From Myxococcales bacterium (GTDB lineage: Bacteria > Myxococcota_A > Polyangia > Polyangiales > Polyangiaceae): a stretch of 33,965 nt of DNA. The translations under genes were made by a program, and so were the position numbers. How positions within the stretch are numbered: the first letter of the stretch is position 1; each line of letters opens with the position of its first letter. Under the pieces are notes generated by a model. That model was not told the DNA's origin. It searched no databases and worked only from the letters and a program-made list of their open reading frames with translations. Positions 25,344-33,612 of this stretch are shown here, one piece after another. The stretch spans positions 1 through 33,965 of the forward strand of contig JACPVJ010000097.1 in NCBI GenBank assembly GCA_016191785.1, written 5' to 3'.

Positions 25344-27317
25344 ATGGTGCGTCGTCTGCTCGTGGTCTGCGCGCTGCTCGGGCTCTCGGGGTGCGGCTCG
25401 GACGACGAGCCCGCGCCGGTCCGCGTGGTGGTGGTCTACGGGGCGCCTGCCGAGACCGAGCTCACGCTGTTTCCGTCCAACCGCTACACCGTCAGCGACC
25501 CGACCACGGCCACGGGGCTGCGAGTCCACCTGGGCAACGACAACACCGCCGATCAGCTGGTCACCTCTTACCCGACCACCCTCGCGCAGCTGAACCAGCT
25601 CGACGGGTTCTCGACCACCGGTGGCATCGGCTTGCGACTCTCGGGGCCGATCGATCCGCGCGGCCTGGTGAAGATGCCCGACGCCGACCCGCCGATCGTG
25701 GACCCGACCCGAGACGCCAGGGAGTACACCCAGGCCGGGACGCCGATGTTCCTGGTCGACGTCGAGAGCGGCAAGGCCGTGGGTCTCGTGCCGCGCTACT
25801 TCGAGCAGCCCAAGGACGTGGACTTTGCCAGCGACGACTTCACGCTCCTGGCGGAGCCCGCCGCGCCGCTCTTGCCCGAGCGCCGCTATCTCTTCGCGGT
25901 CACCGACGAGCTGTCGTCCCGAGACGGCTCGCCGGTGGCTCGCTCGAGCGCCATGCAGCGCGCCCTCGAGAGCTCCGACGACCCCTACGACGTCGAGCTG
26001 CGCTCGGCGCTCGAGGCGGCAGCGCCGGTGGTGAGCACGACCCCCGCACACGTGGTCGCCGCGACGCTCTTCACGACGGCCAGCGTGCAGCGCGGGCTCT
26101 TGGCGGCTGCCCAAGCACGGCGCGCGGCGCCGGCGCCGGCGGCTTCGTCCAGCTGGAGCGTAGAGACCCCCCTGAAAGCGCCCGACGTGCGCGTGCGGTT
26201 CAGGACCAGCTTCCCCGCCCCCGAGTTCCGCAAGGGCAAGCCCGACGGAAAGTGGGAGCTTGGCCCGAGCGGCGCGCCGGTCGCCCAGAAGACGGTCGAG
26301 CTCGAGACCTTCTTGGCGTTCTCGAAGGCGACCGAGAGCGGGCCGCGGCCGGTCGTGATCTATCAGCATGGTCTGGGCGGCGACAAAGACGGCTGCTGGG
26401 GTACCGCCGAGCGGCTGGCGGCGGTCGCGCCCCAAGGGGTCGCCGTGATCGCCATCGACTCGCCCGAGCATGGCGCTCGGGGAAAGGGCGGCGACTCGGT
26501 GGTGTCGAGCGCGTTCGGCTTCTTCGGCGTCGAGCCCGATTCGCTCGAGTTCGACATCGGCCGCGCGCGAGACAACTTCCGGCAGATGGCCCTCGACCAG
26601 CTCGAGCTGGTGCGCTTCATCGGCACCCTCGGGTCCCTGGACCTCTTGCCGTTGGACGCGGCTGGCAATCCGGCACCGGACGGAAAGCCCGATCTCGACG
26701 TGTCACGCATCGCGTACATCGGCCACTCGTTCGGCAGCGTGCAGGGCGCGAGCGTGTTCGCGCTGGCGCCGGAGATCACCCAGGCCACCTGGAACGTCGG
26801 TGGCGCGGGCCTGATGATGCTGCTTCGGGACTCGCCCCTGTTCAGCCTGGGGGTGGTGAAATCGATGACGCCGCCGGGCACCCCGTGGGGCGCGGTGGCG
26901 CGGTTCATGGCCTTCACCCAGGCCATCGTCGATCCCGGTGACCCGCTGAACTTCGCTCGCCACGCGGCGCTCGAGCCCCTCGACGGGGTTTCGGGGTGGA
27001 CCCCGCGCGACGTCCTGATCCAAGAGGTGGTCGAGGACTCGATCGTCCCGAACTCGACCAGCGAAGCCCTGGCGCGGGCGGCGGGCGCGGGGATCATGCA
27101 TCGGATCACCGACGCCTCGGGCTTCTCGGATCTCGGGGCGTCGGCGAACGGCAACGCCGGTGGGGCAACCGTGGTGCTGTGCCAGTTCGAGACAGCCGAC
27201 GGCAAGCCCGCCGAGCACGGTGGTCTGATCTTCACCAAAGAGGCCATCGACCAGTACGTCTCGTTCTTCGCCTCGGGCCTGACGGCGCCCCACGCGTCGG
27301 TGAAGTCGCCGGACTGA
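25344..27317 (+). CDS. lipase-like alpha/beta-hydrolase lipoprotein (VolA/bacterial virulence-factor lipase type)
   Basis: A 657-residue lipoprotein with signal MVRRLLVVCALLGLSGC (lipobox LSGC, Cys17). The N-terminal domain has the LTLFPSNRYTVSDPTTATGLRVHL pattern seen in large bacterial lipoprotein lipases such as VolA. The hydrolase domain begins near residue 335 (VVIYQHGLGGDKDG, oxyanion region). The nucleophile elbow GHSFGS gives Ser462. EVVEDSIVP gives a candidate Asp565, and EHGG gives His625. These fit a Ser-Asp-His triad, though the last two are inferred. Lipid anchoring suggests action on envelope or external lipids or esters. It lies 20 bp after tetR and probably shares its transcript, tying it to the exporter. 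A weak hairpin may exist in 27318-27400. Confidence 0.85.
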   Translation: MVRRLLVVCALLGLSGCGSDDEPAPVRVVVVYGAPAETELTLFPSNRYTVSDPTTATGLRVHLGNDNTADQLVTSYPTTLAQLNQLDGFSTTGGIGLRLSGPIDPRGLVKMPDADPPIVDPTRDAREYTQAGTPMFLVDVESGKAVGLVPRYFEQPKDVDFASDDFTLLAEPAAPLLPERRYLFAVTDELSSRDGSPVARSSAMQRALESSDDPYDVELRSALEAAAPVVSTTPAHVVAATLFTTASVQRGLLAAAQARRAAPAPAASSSWSVETPLKAPDVRVRFRTSFPAPEFRKGKPDGKWELGPSGAPVAQKTVELETFLAFSKATESGPRPVVIYQHGLGGDKDGCWGTAERLAAVAPQGVAVIAIDSPEHGARGKGGDSVVSSAFGFFGVEPDSLEFDIGRARDNFRQMALDQLELVRFIGTLGSLDLLPLDAAGNPAPDGKPDLDVSRIAYIGHSFGSVQGASVFALAPEITQATWNVGGAGLMMLLRDSPLFSLGVVKSMTPPGTPWGAVARFMAFTQAIVDPGDPLNFARHAALEPLDGVSGWTPRDVLIQEVVEDSIVPNSTSEALARAAGAGIMHRITDASGFSDLGASANGNAGGATVVLCQFETADGKPAEHGGLIFTKEAIDQYVSFFASGLTAPHASVKSPD

Positions 27318-27384
27318 GCTTGGCGATCCGCTGTGCTTGTGCTCTAAGCGCAGGTTGGCTCCGTGCATGCGCGCGGCGCTCGAC

Positions 27385-27390
27385 AGGAGG
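27385..27390 (+). promoter_or_regulatory. ribosome binding site of the large multidomain lipoprotein
   Basis: AGGAGG lies 10 bases before the ATG at 27401. It is one of the few perfect Shine-Dalgarno sites in the window and fixes this start. Confidence 0.8.
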
Positions 27391-27400
27391 CACAGTTCGG

Positions 27401-30400
27401 ATGAGGCGCTTGGCTATTCGTAGTGGTTGGTGGCTGGTGGCGGCGGCGGCTTTTGCGGTGGCGCCGGGAACGGGATGCTCGGACGGCGAAGAGGGGAGTC
27501 CGCCGCTCGGGCCCTCGCTAGGGCTCGGCCAGGCGCCCGCCGCCGAGAAGGTCGGCGCGCTGACCCTGGCGTCCGCCGTTCACGACGTGGTGCCCTTCGG
27601 CAACTACGCCTTCGCGCTGAACGCTGGCCAAGGCCTGCAGATCGTCGACCTGACCAACGAGAAGGCGCCGGCAGCGCTCGCCAGCATCGACACGCCCGGA
27701 CGTGTCACCGTGATCGAGCACGACGCCGAGCGCGGCATGGCCTACGCCGTCGACTCGAGCGGACGGCTGCAGACGCTGAGCGTGCAGGCCGCCGACAGCC
27801 CCGAGGCGATGCCCTCCATCGATCTCGGCTCGGCCTTTGCCGACACCCGGGGCGTGGCTCGGGTGCGCGATCGCATCTTCGTCGTTGCGGGTACGAAGCT
27901 GCAGCCGGTCGCGGTGGCCGCCGACGGCACGCTGACCCAAGAGGCAGCGGTGACGCTGGACGACGCCCCGACCCACGTGGCCGCGGGCGGTGGCGCCCTC
28001 TATCTGGGCTACGCCTCGGGTCGAGTCGAGGCGTGGTCGGTGCCGGCCGCGAGCGCGCCGTCCCGCCTGGGATCCATCGAGATCGGGGGCGAGACCCGCG
28101 GGTTGGTCACCAACGGCTCGAAGGTCATCGCGCTGGCGATGGACACCGGCATGAACGTGGTCTCGTTCGACGACCCGGCCAAGCCCGAGATCTTGCAGCG
28201 GAACAAGGACCTCTCGGACCCGAAGCGGGTCCGTCTGTTCGGGCGCATGCTGGTGGTCGAGCTCGAGCGCGGCTGGGTCAGCGCGGTCGACGTGTCGCGG
28301 GCCGACGCGCCCCGCGCCGTGACCACCAACAAGGACCAGAAGCCCGGGTGGGTGGGAATCGTGGACGGCAACCTGGTCTACGGCTCGGACAAGCAGCTGA
28401 CCGTGGCCGGCATTCCGCCCGCGCTCGCTGGCCGGATCACCGACGCGATCAAGAACGAGTTCCCGGTCTACGGCTCGCTGCCGGTGCGTTTCAGCAAGCG
28501 CATCGACGACAAGAGCGCGGAGGGCGTCGAGCTTCGCTGCGCGGGGACCAAGGTCGCCGGGCGCGTGGTGCTCACCGACGACCGCATGGGCCTCTCGTTC
28601 CGCGCCGACGCCGATCTGCCCACCGGCGCCGCGTGCGAGCTCGACCTCTCCCCGGTCCGCGATCGAGTGGGGCTCGAGCTGTCGACCAACGCGGACGAGG
28701 GGCGGCGCGTGAAGATCAAGACCGCGCCGGCCAAGACCCAACCGATCATCAACCCGGCCTCGAAGTACAAGCACACCGACACCGATGGTCGCTTCACGGA
28801 CTGGTCGGGCAGCGGCGAGTACGAGTGGTTCGACGTGAAGAGCGCGAAGGGGATGTTCACCCGCTTCTACGCCGACTTCGACGGCACGCGGCTCTACATC
28901 TTGAACGACTGGATCTACAGCGACGAGAAGATCTCGCCGGACTGCTACAACCGCTTCAACGTCTGGACCGCGGGCGGCAAAGAGCAGTGGGAGGTGCGCG
29001 CGTACGGCGACCAACGCGTCGAGGTCCGCAAGAATGGCACCAAGGTCGACCCCAAGGCCGAGGGCGTCACGGGGGGCGCGCACTTCGGCAGCTCGCCGAA
29101 CCGGGAGTCGCCGCACACCATCTACGAGATCAGCGTGCCGGCCAGCGCCGGGCAGTGGGGCGTGCAGCTGCACGACCCGGGCCCGACCTTTCACTGCAGC
29201 AAGCTCGAGGGTGAGCCCACGAGCGTGTCGGGTGCGGCATCGACCGACGGCGGCAACAAGAACACCATCGATCCGACCGCCAAGCCCAAGGCGCCCAGCG
29301 CCCCCGTGGGCGCCGAGCCGGCCAACGACGCGGTCGACGTGAGCCTCACGCCGCGGCTGGGCTGGACCACGACCGACGACTGGAAGAGCTTCGCCACGTT
29401 CACCGTGCAGGTCGCCCGCGACGCCGAGTTCTCCCACCCAGTGGTGCTGAAGACCGGCGCGAAGTTCGTGGACGTTCCGGTCGGAGCGCTGCGCGCCAGC
29501 ACCAAGTACTACTGGCGAGTGATCGCGGCCAACGCCGCAGGGTCGGCGGCAGGCTCGGCGTGGAGCTTCACCACGGCGGCAGGTCTGACCTGCGAGGCGC
29601 AGCAGGCCGATTGCGACAAGAACCCGCAGAACGGCTGCGAGGTGAACCTGTCGAGCGACGGCGCCAACTGCGGTGCGTGCGGCAACGCGTGCGGCTCGGG
29701 CCTGAGCTGCCAGAGCGGCAAGTGCGTCGAGACCGACGGCGGCACCGACGGCGGCACGGGTGGGACCGGCGGGACCGACGCCGGTACGGGTGGCGCCGGC
29801 GGCGCTGACGCCGGCGCGTGCGTTGCGTGCCTGGCGCAGTCGTGCGCCAACGAACTGGCGAAGTGCACGGGCACGACGTGTGATCCGATCTTCCAGTGCA
29901 CCATGAGCTCGTGCACCACCATGCAGTGCGCCCTTGGCTGCGCCAAGCAGGTGACCGACGCCGGGACGTACACCAGCCTCGTCGACTGCATGGACGGCGC
30001 CTGCAAGAGCTCGTGTTACGCAAAGCAAGACGCGGGCACGGGCGGCACAGGCGGCGCCGGCGGCACCGGTGGCGCGGACGCCAGTGTGGGTGGCACGGGC
30101 GGCGCCGGCGGCACCGGCGGCGCGGACGCCAGCGTGGGCGGCACGGGTGGCACCGGCGGGTCGACCGGCGGCACGGGCGGCACGGGCGGCACCGGCGGCA
30201 CCGGCGGTGGAACCGGCGGCACCGGTGGCACCGTCGTCAACTGCATGACCTTCCCGGGTGAGACCTTCAACCTCGGCGGCCCGTATTCGGGCCCGCTGGC
30301 CGTGGGCGACTTCAAGAAAGATGCGCGCCCCGACGTCATCGCTGCCATCGGCGGCAGCGGCGCGGCGAAGGTCCTGCTCGGCCCGCCCCCCATGACCGCC

Positions 30401-31270
30401 GCCGCAGACGTCACGATGAACGCCCCGAACGGCGTGTTGGTCGGCGACTTCAACGGCGACAACCAGGACGACCTGCTTGCCATCCATGGCGGCGGCGCCA
30501 ACGTGTTCCTCGGCACGGGCACGGGCACCTTCGGTGCAGCCAAGCCGGTCACGGTCAGCGAGCCCACCGGCGCTGCCCTCGGCGAGTTCAACGGCGACGG
30601 CAAGCTGGACGTGGTCTGGTCGTCCTGGGGCAACGCCATGCTGTCGCTCGGCAACGGCGACGGGACCTTCGGCGCCGCGACGGCCATCCAGGGGCTCAGC
30701 ATCGGGGTGAACCAGGTCTTGCCCGGCGACTTCAACGGCGACGGCAAGGCCGACTTCGCCGTGCTGGGGACCGCCGGCACGAGCACCGAGGTCTGGGTCA
30801 TGGTCGGCACGGGCGCGGGCACGTTCACCAAGCAGACGGGATCCGCCGTGACGACCGCTGGCCGCGCCACGGTGGTGGACATGGACGGCGACGCCAAGCT
30901 CGACATCTTGGTCGCGAACACCAACGTGAACAGCGTGAGCCTGGTCTACGGCAACGGCAACGGCACGTTCCAGGCGAAGGTCGACGTTACCACCGGGCTG
31001 AAGCCCGTCTGGGCGACGGCGGGCAAGATCAACGGCGACAGCATGAAAGATCTGGTCGTGGCCGGTGACAACGGCGTCTCGGTCAACTTCATGGTGCAGC
31101 TGCCCAGCACCTTCGGCCAGACGCTGGACTACGCCATCGGTGGCAAGGGCAAGCGCGTGGTGGTGACCAACGTCGATCTGCAGAAGAACGACGACATCGT
31201 GGTCACCCTCGATGGGCCGACGCCGGCGCAGGTGGGCACCGTGAAGCTCCTGTACAACGCCTGCCCGTGA
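27401..31270 (+). CDS. large secreted multidomain lipoprotein: propeller, Ig-like, ten-Cys module and FG-GAP repeats
   Basis: A 1289-residue surface-type protein without an assignable function. The signal peptide ends APGTGCSDGEEG (probable lipidated Cys; lipobox atypical). In order: a beta-propeller with LVIVD-like repeats (about 40-350: LQIVDLTNEKAPAALASI); a Big-type Ig-like domain (about 355-450, PVRFSKRIDDKSAEGVEL); a beta-sandwich resembling carbohydrate-binding domains (about 455-600); an FN3-like domain (about 625-725, TKYYWRVIAANAAGS); a Cys module NGCEVNLSSDGANCGACGNAC (about 742-762); a short Gly/Asp linker; a ten-Cys module (about 806-873); a Gly/Thr linker (about 875-945); and FG-GAP/VCBS repeats to the end (GDFNGDNQDD, GEFNGDGKLD, GDFNGDGKAD, DMDGDAKLD) that should bind calcium. 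The mix suggests adhesion or glycan binding at the cell surface. A strong hairpin follows the stop. Confidence 0.87.
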   Translation: MRRLAIRSGWWLVAAAAFAVAPGTGCSDGEEGSPPLGPSLGLGQAPAAEKVGALTLASAVHDVVPFGNYAFALNAGQGLQIVDLTNEKAPAALASIDTPGRVTVIEHDAERGMAYAVDSSGRLQTLSVQAADSPEAMPSIDLGSAFADTRGVARVRDRIFVVAGTKLQPVAVAADGTLTQEAAVTLDDAPTHVAAGGGALYLGYASGRVEAWSVPAASAPSRLGSIEIGGETRGLVTNGSKVIALAMDTGMNVVSFDDPAKPEILQRNKDLSDPKRVRLFGRMLVVELERGWVSAVDVSRADAPRAVTTNKDQKPGWVGIVDGNLVYGSDKQLTVAGIPPALAGRITDAIKNEFPVYGSLPVRFSKRIDDKSAEGVELRCAGTKVAGRVVLTDDRMGLSFRADADLPTGAACELDLSPVRDRVGLELSTNADEGRRVKIKTAPAKTQPIINPASKYKHTDTDGRFTDWSGSGEYEWFDVKSAKGMFTRFYADFDGTRLYILNDWIYSDEKISPDCYNRFNVWTAGGKEQWEVRAYGDQRVEVRKNGTKVDPKAEGVTGGAHFGSSPNRESPHTIYEISVPASAGQWGVQLHDPGPTFHCSKLEGEPTSVSGAASTDGGNKNTIDPTAKPKAPSAPVGAEPANDAVDVSLTPRLGWTTTDDWKSFATFTVQVARDAEFSHPVVLKTGAKFVDVPVGALRASTKYYWRVIAANAAGSAAGSAWSFTTAAGLTCEAQQADCDKNPQNGCEVNLSSDGANCGACGNACGSGLSCQSGKCVETDGGTDGGTGGTGGTDAGTGGAGGADAGACVACLAQSCANELAKCTGTTCDPIFQCTMSSCTTMQCALGCAKQVTDAGTYTSLVDCMDGACKSSCYAKQDAGTGGTGGAGGTGGADASVGGTGGAGGTGGADASVGGTGGTGGSTGGTGGTGGTGGTGGGTGGTGGTVVNCMTFPGETFNLGGPYSGPLAVGDFKKDARPDVIAAIGGSGAAKVLLGPPPMTAAADVTMNAPNGVLVGDFNGDNQDDLLAIHGGGANVFLGTGTGTFGAAKPVTVSEPTGAALGEFNGDGKLDVVWSSWGNAMLSLGNGDGTFGAATAIQGLSIGVNQVLPGDFNGDGKADFAVLGTAGTSTEVWVMVGTGAGTFTKQTGSAVTTAGRATVVDMDGDAKLDILVANTNVNSVSLVYGNGNGTFQAKVDVTTGLKPVWATAGKINGDSMKDLVVAGDNGVSVNFMVQLPSTFGQTLDYAIGGKGKRVVVTNVDLQKNDDIVVTLDGPTPAQVGTVKLLYNACP
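30041..30136. repeat. two 48-bp direct repeats in the Gly-rich linker
   Basis: Two tandem units (30041-30088 and 30089-30136) each encode GGTGGAGGTGGADASV. They differ at only a few third positions. Simpler Gly-Gly-Thr codon repeats continue to about 30232. The unit is a multiple of three, so copy-number change would keep the frame and only alter linker length. Confidence 0.85.
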
Positions 31271-31284
31271 CGGTCGGGCGCTCT

Positions 31285-31311
31285 GGGCCCGATCCGATCG
31301 GGATCGGGCCC
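31285..31311. terminator. perfect 11-bp hairpin after the multidomain lipoprotein gene
   Basis: GGGCCCGATCC (31285-31295) pairs perfectly with GGATCGGGCCC (31301-31311) around a GATCG loop, 14 bp past the stop. There is no T-run, so it is not a textbook intrinsic terminator, but the stem strength and position suggest a terminator or 3'-end stabiliser. It lies between two genes on the same strand. Confidence 0.55.
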
Positions 31312-31321
31312 CGGACGGTGG

Positions 31322-31327
31322 TAGCTT
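31322..31327 (+). promoter_or_regulatory. possible -10 hexamer of the alkylglycerone-phosphate synthase gene
   Basis: TAGCTT fits TANNNT and implies a transcript start at 31334, one base before the ATG at 31335. It lies just after the hairpin, so this gene probably has its own promoter. No good -35 is visible. Confidence 0.35.
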
Positions 31328-31334
31328 CGAGCGC

Positions 31335-32933
31335 ATGGCGCGGCGCAGCTTCTGGGGTTGGGGTCTGGAAGGGATGGGGCCGGATCCGGCGCTGCTCGGC
31401 GCGGTCGAAGCCGCGCTGCCCGGGCTGCTCGAGATGCCGCCGCTGGTGGCGCGAGCGGCGCCGCGCCTCGACGACGTCACGCTCCGCGCACCGCGCGTGC
31501 AGCCGAGCCCGGCCATCGCCCGCTTGCTCACGGGCGACCCCTACGACCGCGCCAGCCACTCCTACGGCAAGGGCTACCGCGATCTGGTTCGCGGGTTCGC
31601 CGGTCAGTTCGACAACCCGCCGGACTTCGTGGCCTACCCCGAGACCGAGGCCGATCTGTCCGCGCTCCTCGACTACTGCGGGGCAGGCCAGGTCGCCGCC
31701 GTGATCTACGGCGGCGGCTCGAGCGTGTGCGGCGGGGTCGAGCCCACCGACAGCGAGCGCTACCGCGGCGCGATCAGCATCGATCTGGCGCGCATGAACC
31801 GGGTGCTCGAGATCGATCACGCCTCGCGCGCGGCGCGCATCCAGGGCGGCGCCCTGGGTCCCGAGCTCGAGGCGGCGCTCGGCACCCACGGGCTCACGCT
31901 GCGGCACTACCCGCAGTCGTTCGAGTTCTCGACGCTGGGCGGGTGGATAGCCACGCGCTCCGGCGGGCATTTCGCCACCGGGCCGACGCACATCGACGAG
32001 CTGGTCGAGGCGCTGCGCGTGGTGACCCCGACCGGGGTCGTCGAGACGCGTCGCTTGCCGGGCGACGGCGCAGGCCCCAGCCCGGACCGCTTGTTCATCG
32101 GCTCCGAGGGCGCCTTCGGCGTGATCACCGAGGCGTGGGTCCGGGTCCTCGAGCGTCCGCGGTTTCGAGCCAAGGCCAGCGTGCGCTTCCCGGATTTTGC
32201 CAGCGGCCTTCGGGCGGTGCGGGGGCTCGCGCAGTCGGGGCTCATGCCCTCCAACTGCCGCCTGCTCGACCCGCTCGAGGCGATGATCAACGGCGTGGCC
32301 GGGGGCGACGTGGCGGTGTTGATGCTGGCCTTCGAGTCGTCGGACCACGCGCTCGACGCGTGGGTCGCGCGTGCTGCCGAGATCTGCCGTGACCACGCCG
32401 GCTCGGTCCCCGACAAGGCACTGCACACGCGGCACGAGGACGCTTCGACCCGAGACGCCGCGGAGAACGCCTGGCGCGAGGCGTTCTTGCGCGCGCCGTA
32501 CCTGCGCGACGCGCTGGTGGCGCGCGACGTGTTCGTCGAGACCTTCGAGACCGCCGTCACCTGGGACAAGCTCGGCGCGCTCCACGCCCGGGTGGTCGAC
32601 GCGGCGCGGGCGGCCTCCGAGTCGAAAGCGCTGGTGAGCTGTCGCATCACGCATGCCTATGCGGACGGGGCCGCGCCTTACTTCACCGTGATCGCACCTG
32701 CCCGGCGCGGCGGCGAGCTCGCGCAGTGGGCCGCCATCAAGGCGGCGATCACCGACGCCATGCTGGCCGAGGGCGGGACTACCACTCACCACCACGCCGT
32801 GGGTCGGGACTTCCGACCCTGGTACGAGCGCCAGGTCGGCCCGCAGGTTCGCGCGAGCCTCGAGGCCGTCAAGCGCCAGCTCGATCCCGCGTCGATCTTG
32901 AACCCGGGCGTGCTGCTCGCCGAACCCGCCTGA
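31335..32933 (+). CDS. alkylglycerone-phosphate synthase-like FAD enzyme (ether lipid synthesis)
   Basis: A 532-residue FAD enzyme of the VAO family that matches alkyldihydroxyacetone-phosphate synthase, which swaps the acyl chain of acyl-DHAP for a fatty alcohol to form the ether bond of plasmalogens. The N-terminal FW-GWG segment is typical. The FAD domain includes VAYPETEADLSALLDYC and YGGGSSVCGG (about 124-133). SFEFSTLGGWIATRSGGHFATG, then LFIGSEGAFGVITEAWVRV, are hallmark segments. Near the C-terminus, APYFTVIAP carries the conserved Tyr, and GGTTTHHHAVG has the His triplet (485-487) that aligns with the catalytic HHH of animal AGPS. Myxobacteria are known to make ether lipids, partly through such an enzyme (Myxococcus xanthus). 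No acyl-DHAP acyltransferase or fatty alcohol gene is adjacent. A general FAD-linked oxidase is the alternative. Confidence 0.88.
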   Translation: MARRSFWGWGLEGMGPDPALLGAVEAALPGLLEMPPLVARAAPRLDDVTLRAPRVQPSPAIARLLTGDPYDRASHSYGKGYRDLVRGFAGQFDNPPDFVAYPETEADLSALLDYCGAGQVAAVIYGGGSSVCGGVEPTDSERYRGAISIDLARMNRVLEIDHASRAARIQGGALGPELEAALGTHGLTLRHYPQSFEFSTLGGWIATRSGGHFATGPTHIDELVEALRVVTPTGVVETRRLPGDGAGPSPDRLFIGSEGAFGVITEAWVRVLERPRFRAKASVRFPDFASGLRAVRGLAQSGLMPSNCRLLDPLEAMINGVAGGDVAVLMLAFESSDHALDAWVARAAEICRDHAGSVPDKALHTRHEDASTRDAAENAWREAFLRAPYLRDALVARDVFVETFETAVTWDKLGALHARVVDAARAASESKALVSCRITHAYADGAAPYFTVIAPARRGGELAQWAAIKAAITDAMLAEGGTTTHHHAVGRDFRPWYERQVGPQVRASLEAVKRQLDPASILNPGVLLAEPA

Positions 32934-32958
32934 CGTTTCGCGGCAGGCGCACTAAGCT
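32930..32958 (+). promoter_or_regulatory. putative promoter of queD
   Basis: CTGACG (32930-32935) and TAAGCT (32953-32958) are 17 bp apart, giving a start near 32965, three bases before the GTG. The -35 overlaps the stop codon of the preceding gene. Confidence 0.4.
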
Positions 32959-32967
32959 CACCGTCCC

Positions 32968-33330
32968 GTGAAAGTCCGCCTGGTCCGCGAATACCGCTTC
33001 GAAGCCGCCCATCGACTGCCCCATGTGCCGGAGGGCCACAAGTGCCAGCGGCTGCACGGTCACAGCTTCAAGATCGAGCTGGCGATTGCCGGGCCCGTGA
33101 ACGACCAGACCGGGTGGTTCATCGACTTCGGAGAGCTCGACGAGATCTGGGCGCCGCTCTACGACGCGCTCGACCACCGCTACTTGAACGACGTTCCCGG
33201 GCTCGAGAACCCGACCAGCGAGGTCCTCTCGCGCTGGCTGTGGGAGCGCCTCCAGCCGAAGCTGCCCCAGCTGGTCCGGGTCACGGTCCACGAGACGTGC
33301 GACGCGCGCTGCGAGTACGAAGGCGACTAG
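32968..33330 (+). CDS. queD: 6-carboxy-5,6,7,8-tetrahydropterin synthase (QueD/PTPS family)
   Basis: This 120-residue enzyme converts dihydroneopterin triphosphate to 6-carboxytetrahydropterin on the way to queuosine and other 7-deazapurines. Zinc ligands are His15 (FEAAHRL), His30 and His32 (LHGHSF). The catalytic Cys is Cys26 in CQRLHGH, matching the QueD pattern. Asp69-His70 (LDHRYLND) and Glu109 (HET) complete the active site, and NPTSE (81-85) binds the pterin. It starts at a GTG. No queC, queE or queF is adjacent. Other PTPS-family roles cannot be fully excluded, but the Cys spacing favours QueD. Its TAG overlaps the stop of the convergent gene. Confidence 0.93.
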   Translation: MKVRLVREYRFEAAHRLPHVPEGHKCQRLHGHSFKIELAIAGPVNDQTGWFIDFGELDEIWAPLYDALDHRYLNDVPGLENPTSEVLSRWLWERLQPKLPQLVRVTVHETCDARCEYEGD

Positions 33331-33605
33331 CCCTCGTCGTCGTAACCCCACTCGGGGTCGAGGCCCGCGAGGTCGGCCAGCTTGGCGGGATGGTACGGCG
33401 GGCGCGGCGTGAACCCCACGCCCGGATCGCCGCCGCGCTCGGCCAGTAGTTTCCCGGTCAGCGCCATGCAGCCCTTGCCCTGACACCAACCCGTGCCGAA
33501 CCCGGTGTAGCGCTTCACTGACTCGATGTCGCGGTGTCCGAGCGAGAGCGCGTGCTCGAGCTCGTGCAGCGTGACGTCTTCACAGCGGCAAACCAGGGTC
33601 TTCAC
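33327..33605 (-). CDS. BFD-type [2Fe-2S]-binding protein
   Basis: A 92-residue stand-alone Fer2_BFD-type domain. Four cysteines bind the cluster: Cys6 and Cys8 in VCRCEDVT, and Cys41 and Cys46 in GWCQGKGC. The sequence VCRCEDVTLHELEHALSLG...IESVKRYTGFGTGWCQGKGC matches the domain found in bacterioferritin-associated ferredoxin and in the amine or opine oxidase complexes (SoxA, HcnA, OoxA type). In the oxidase families it is usually fused to, or beside, an FAD subunit, and none is seen to the right within the window. The C-terminal tail GVGFTPRPPYHPAKLADLAGLD also occurs in oxidase-type homologues, favouring that role over iron release. It starts with GTG at 33605, and a TANNNT hexamer lies at leaderless distance. 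Confidence 0.85.
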   Translation of the reverse strand: MKTLVCRCEDVTLHELEHALSLGHRDIESVKRYTGFGTGWCQGKGCMALTGKLLAERGGDPGVGFTPRPPYHPAKLADLAGLDPEWGYDDEG

Positions 33606-33612
33606 CGCCCCG

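Noticed and set aside
30031..30240. Gly-Gly-Thr repeats as evidence of PE_PGRS-type genes
   Set aside because: The repeats are linkers inside a lipoprotein with cysteine modules and FG-GAP repeats, a style typical of Myxococcota rather than mycobacteria.
27518..31531. 1337-codon open frame on the minus strand
   Set aside because: It is antisense to the multidomain lipoprotein; its Ala/Gly/Arg runs mirror the Gly-rich repeats of the real gene.
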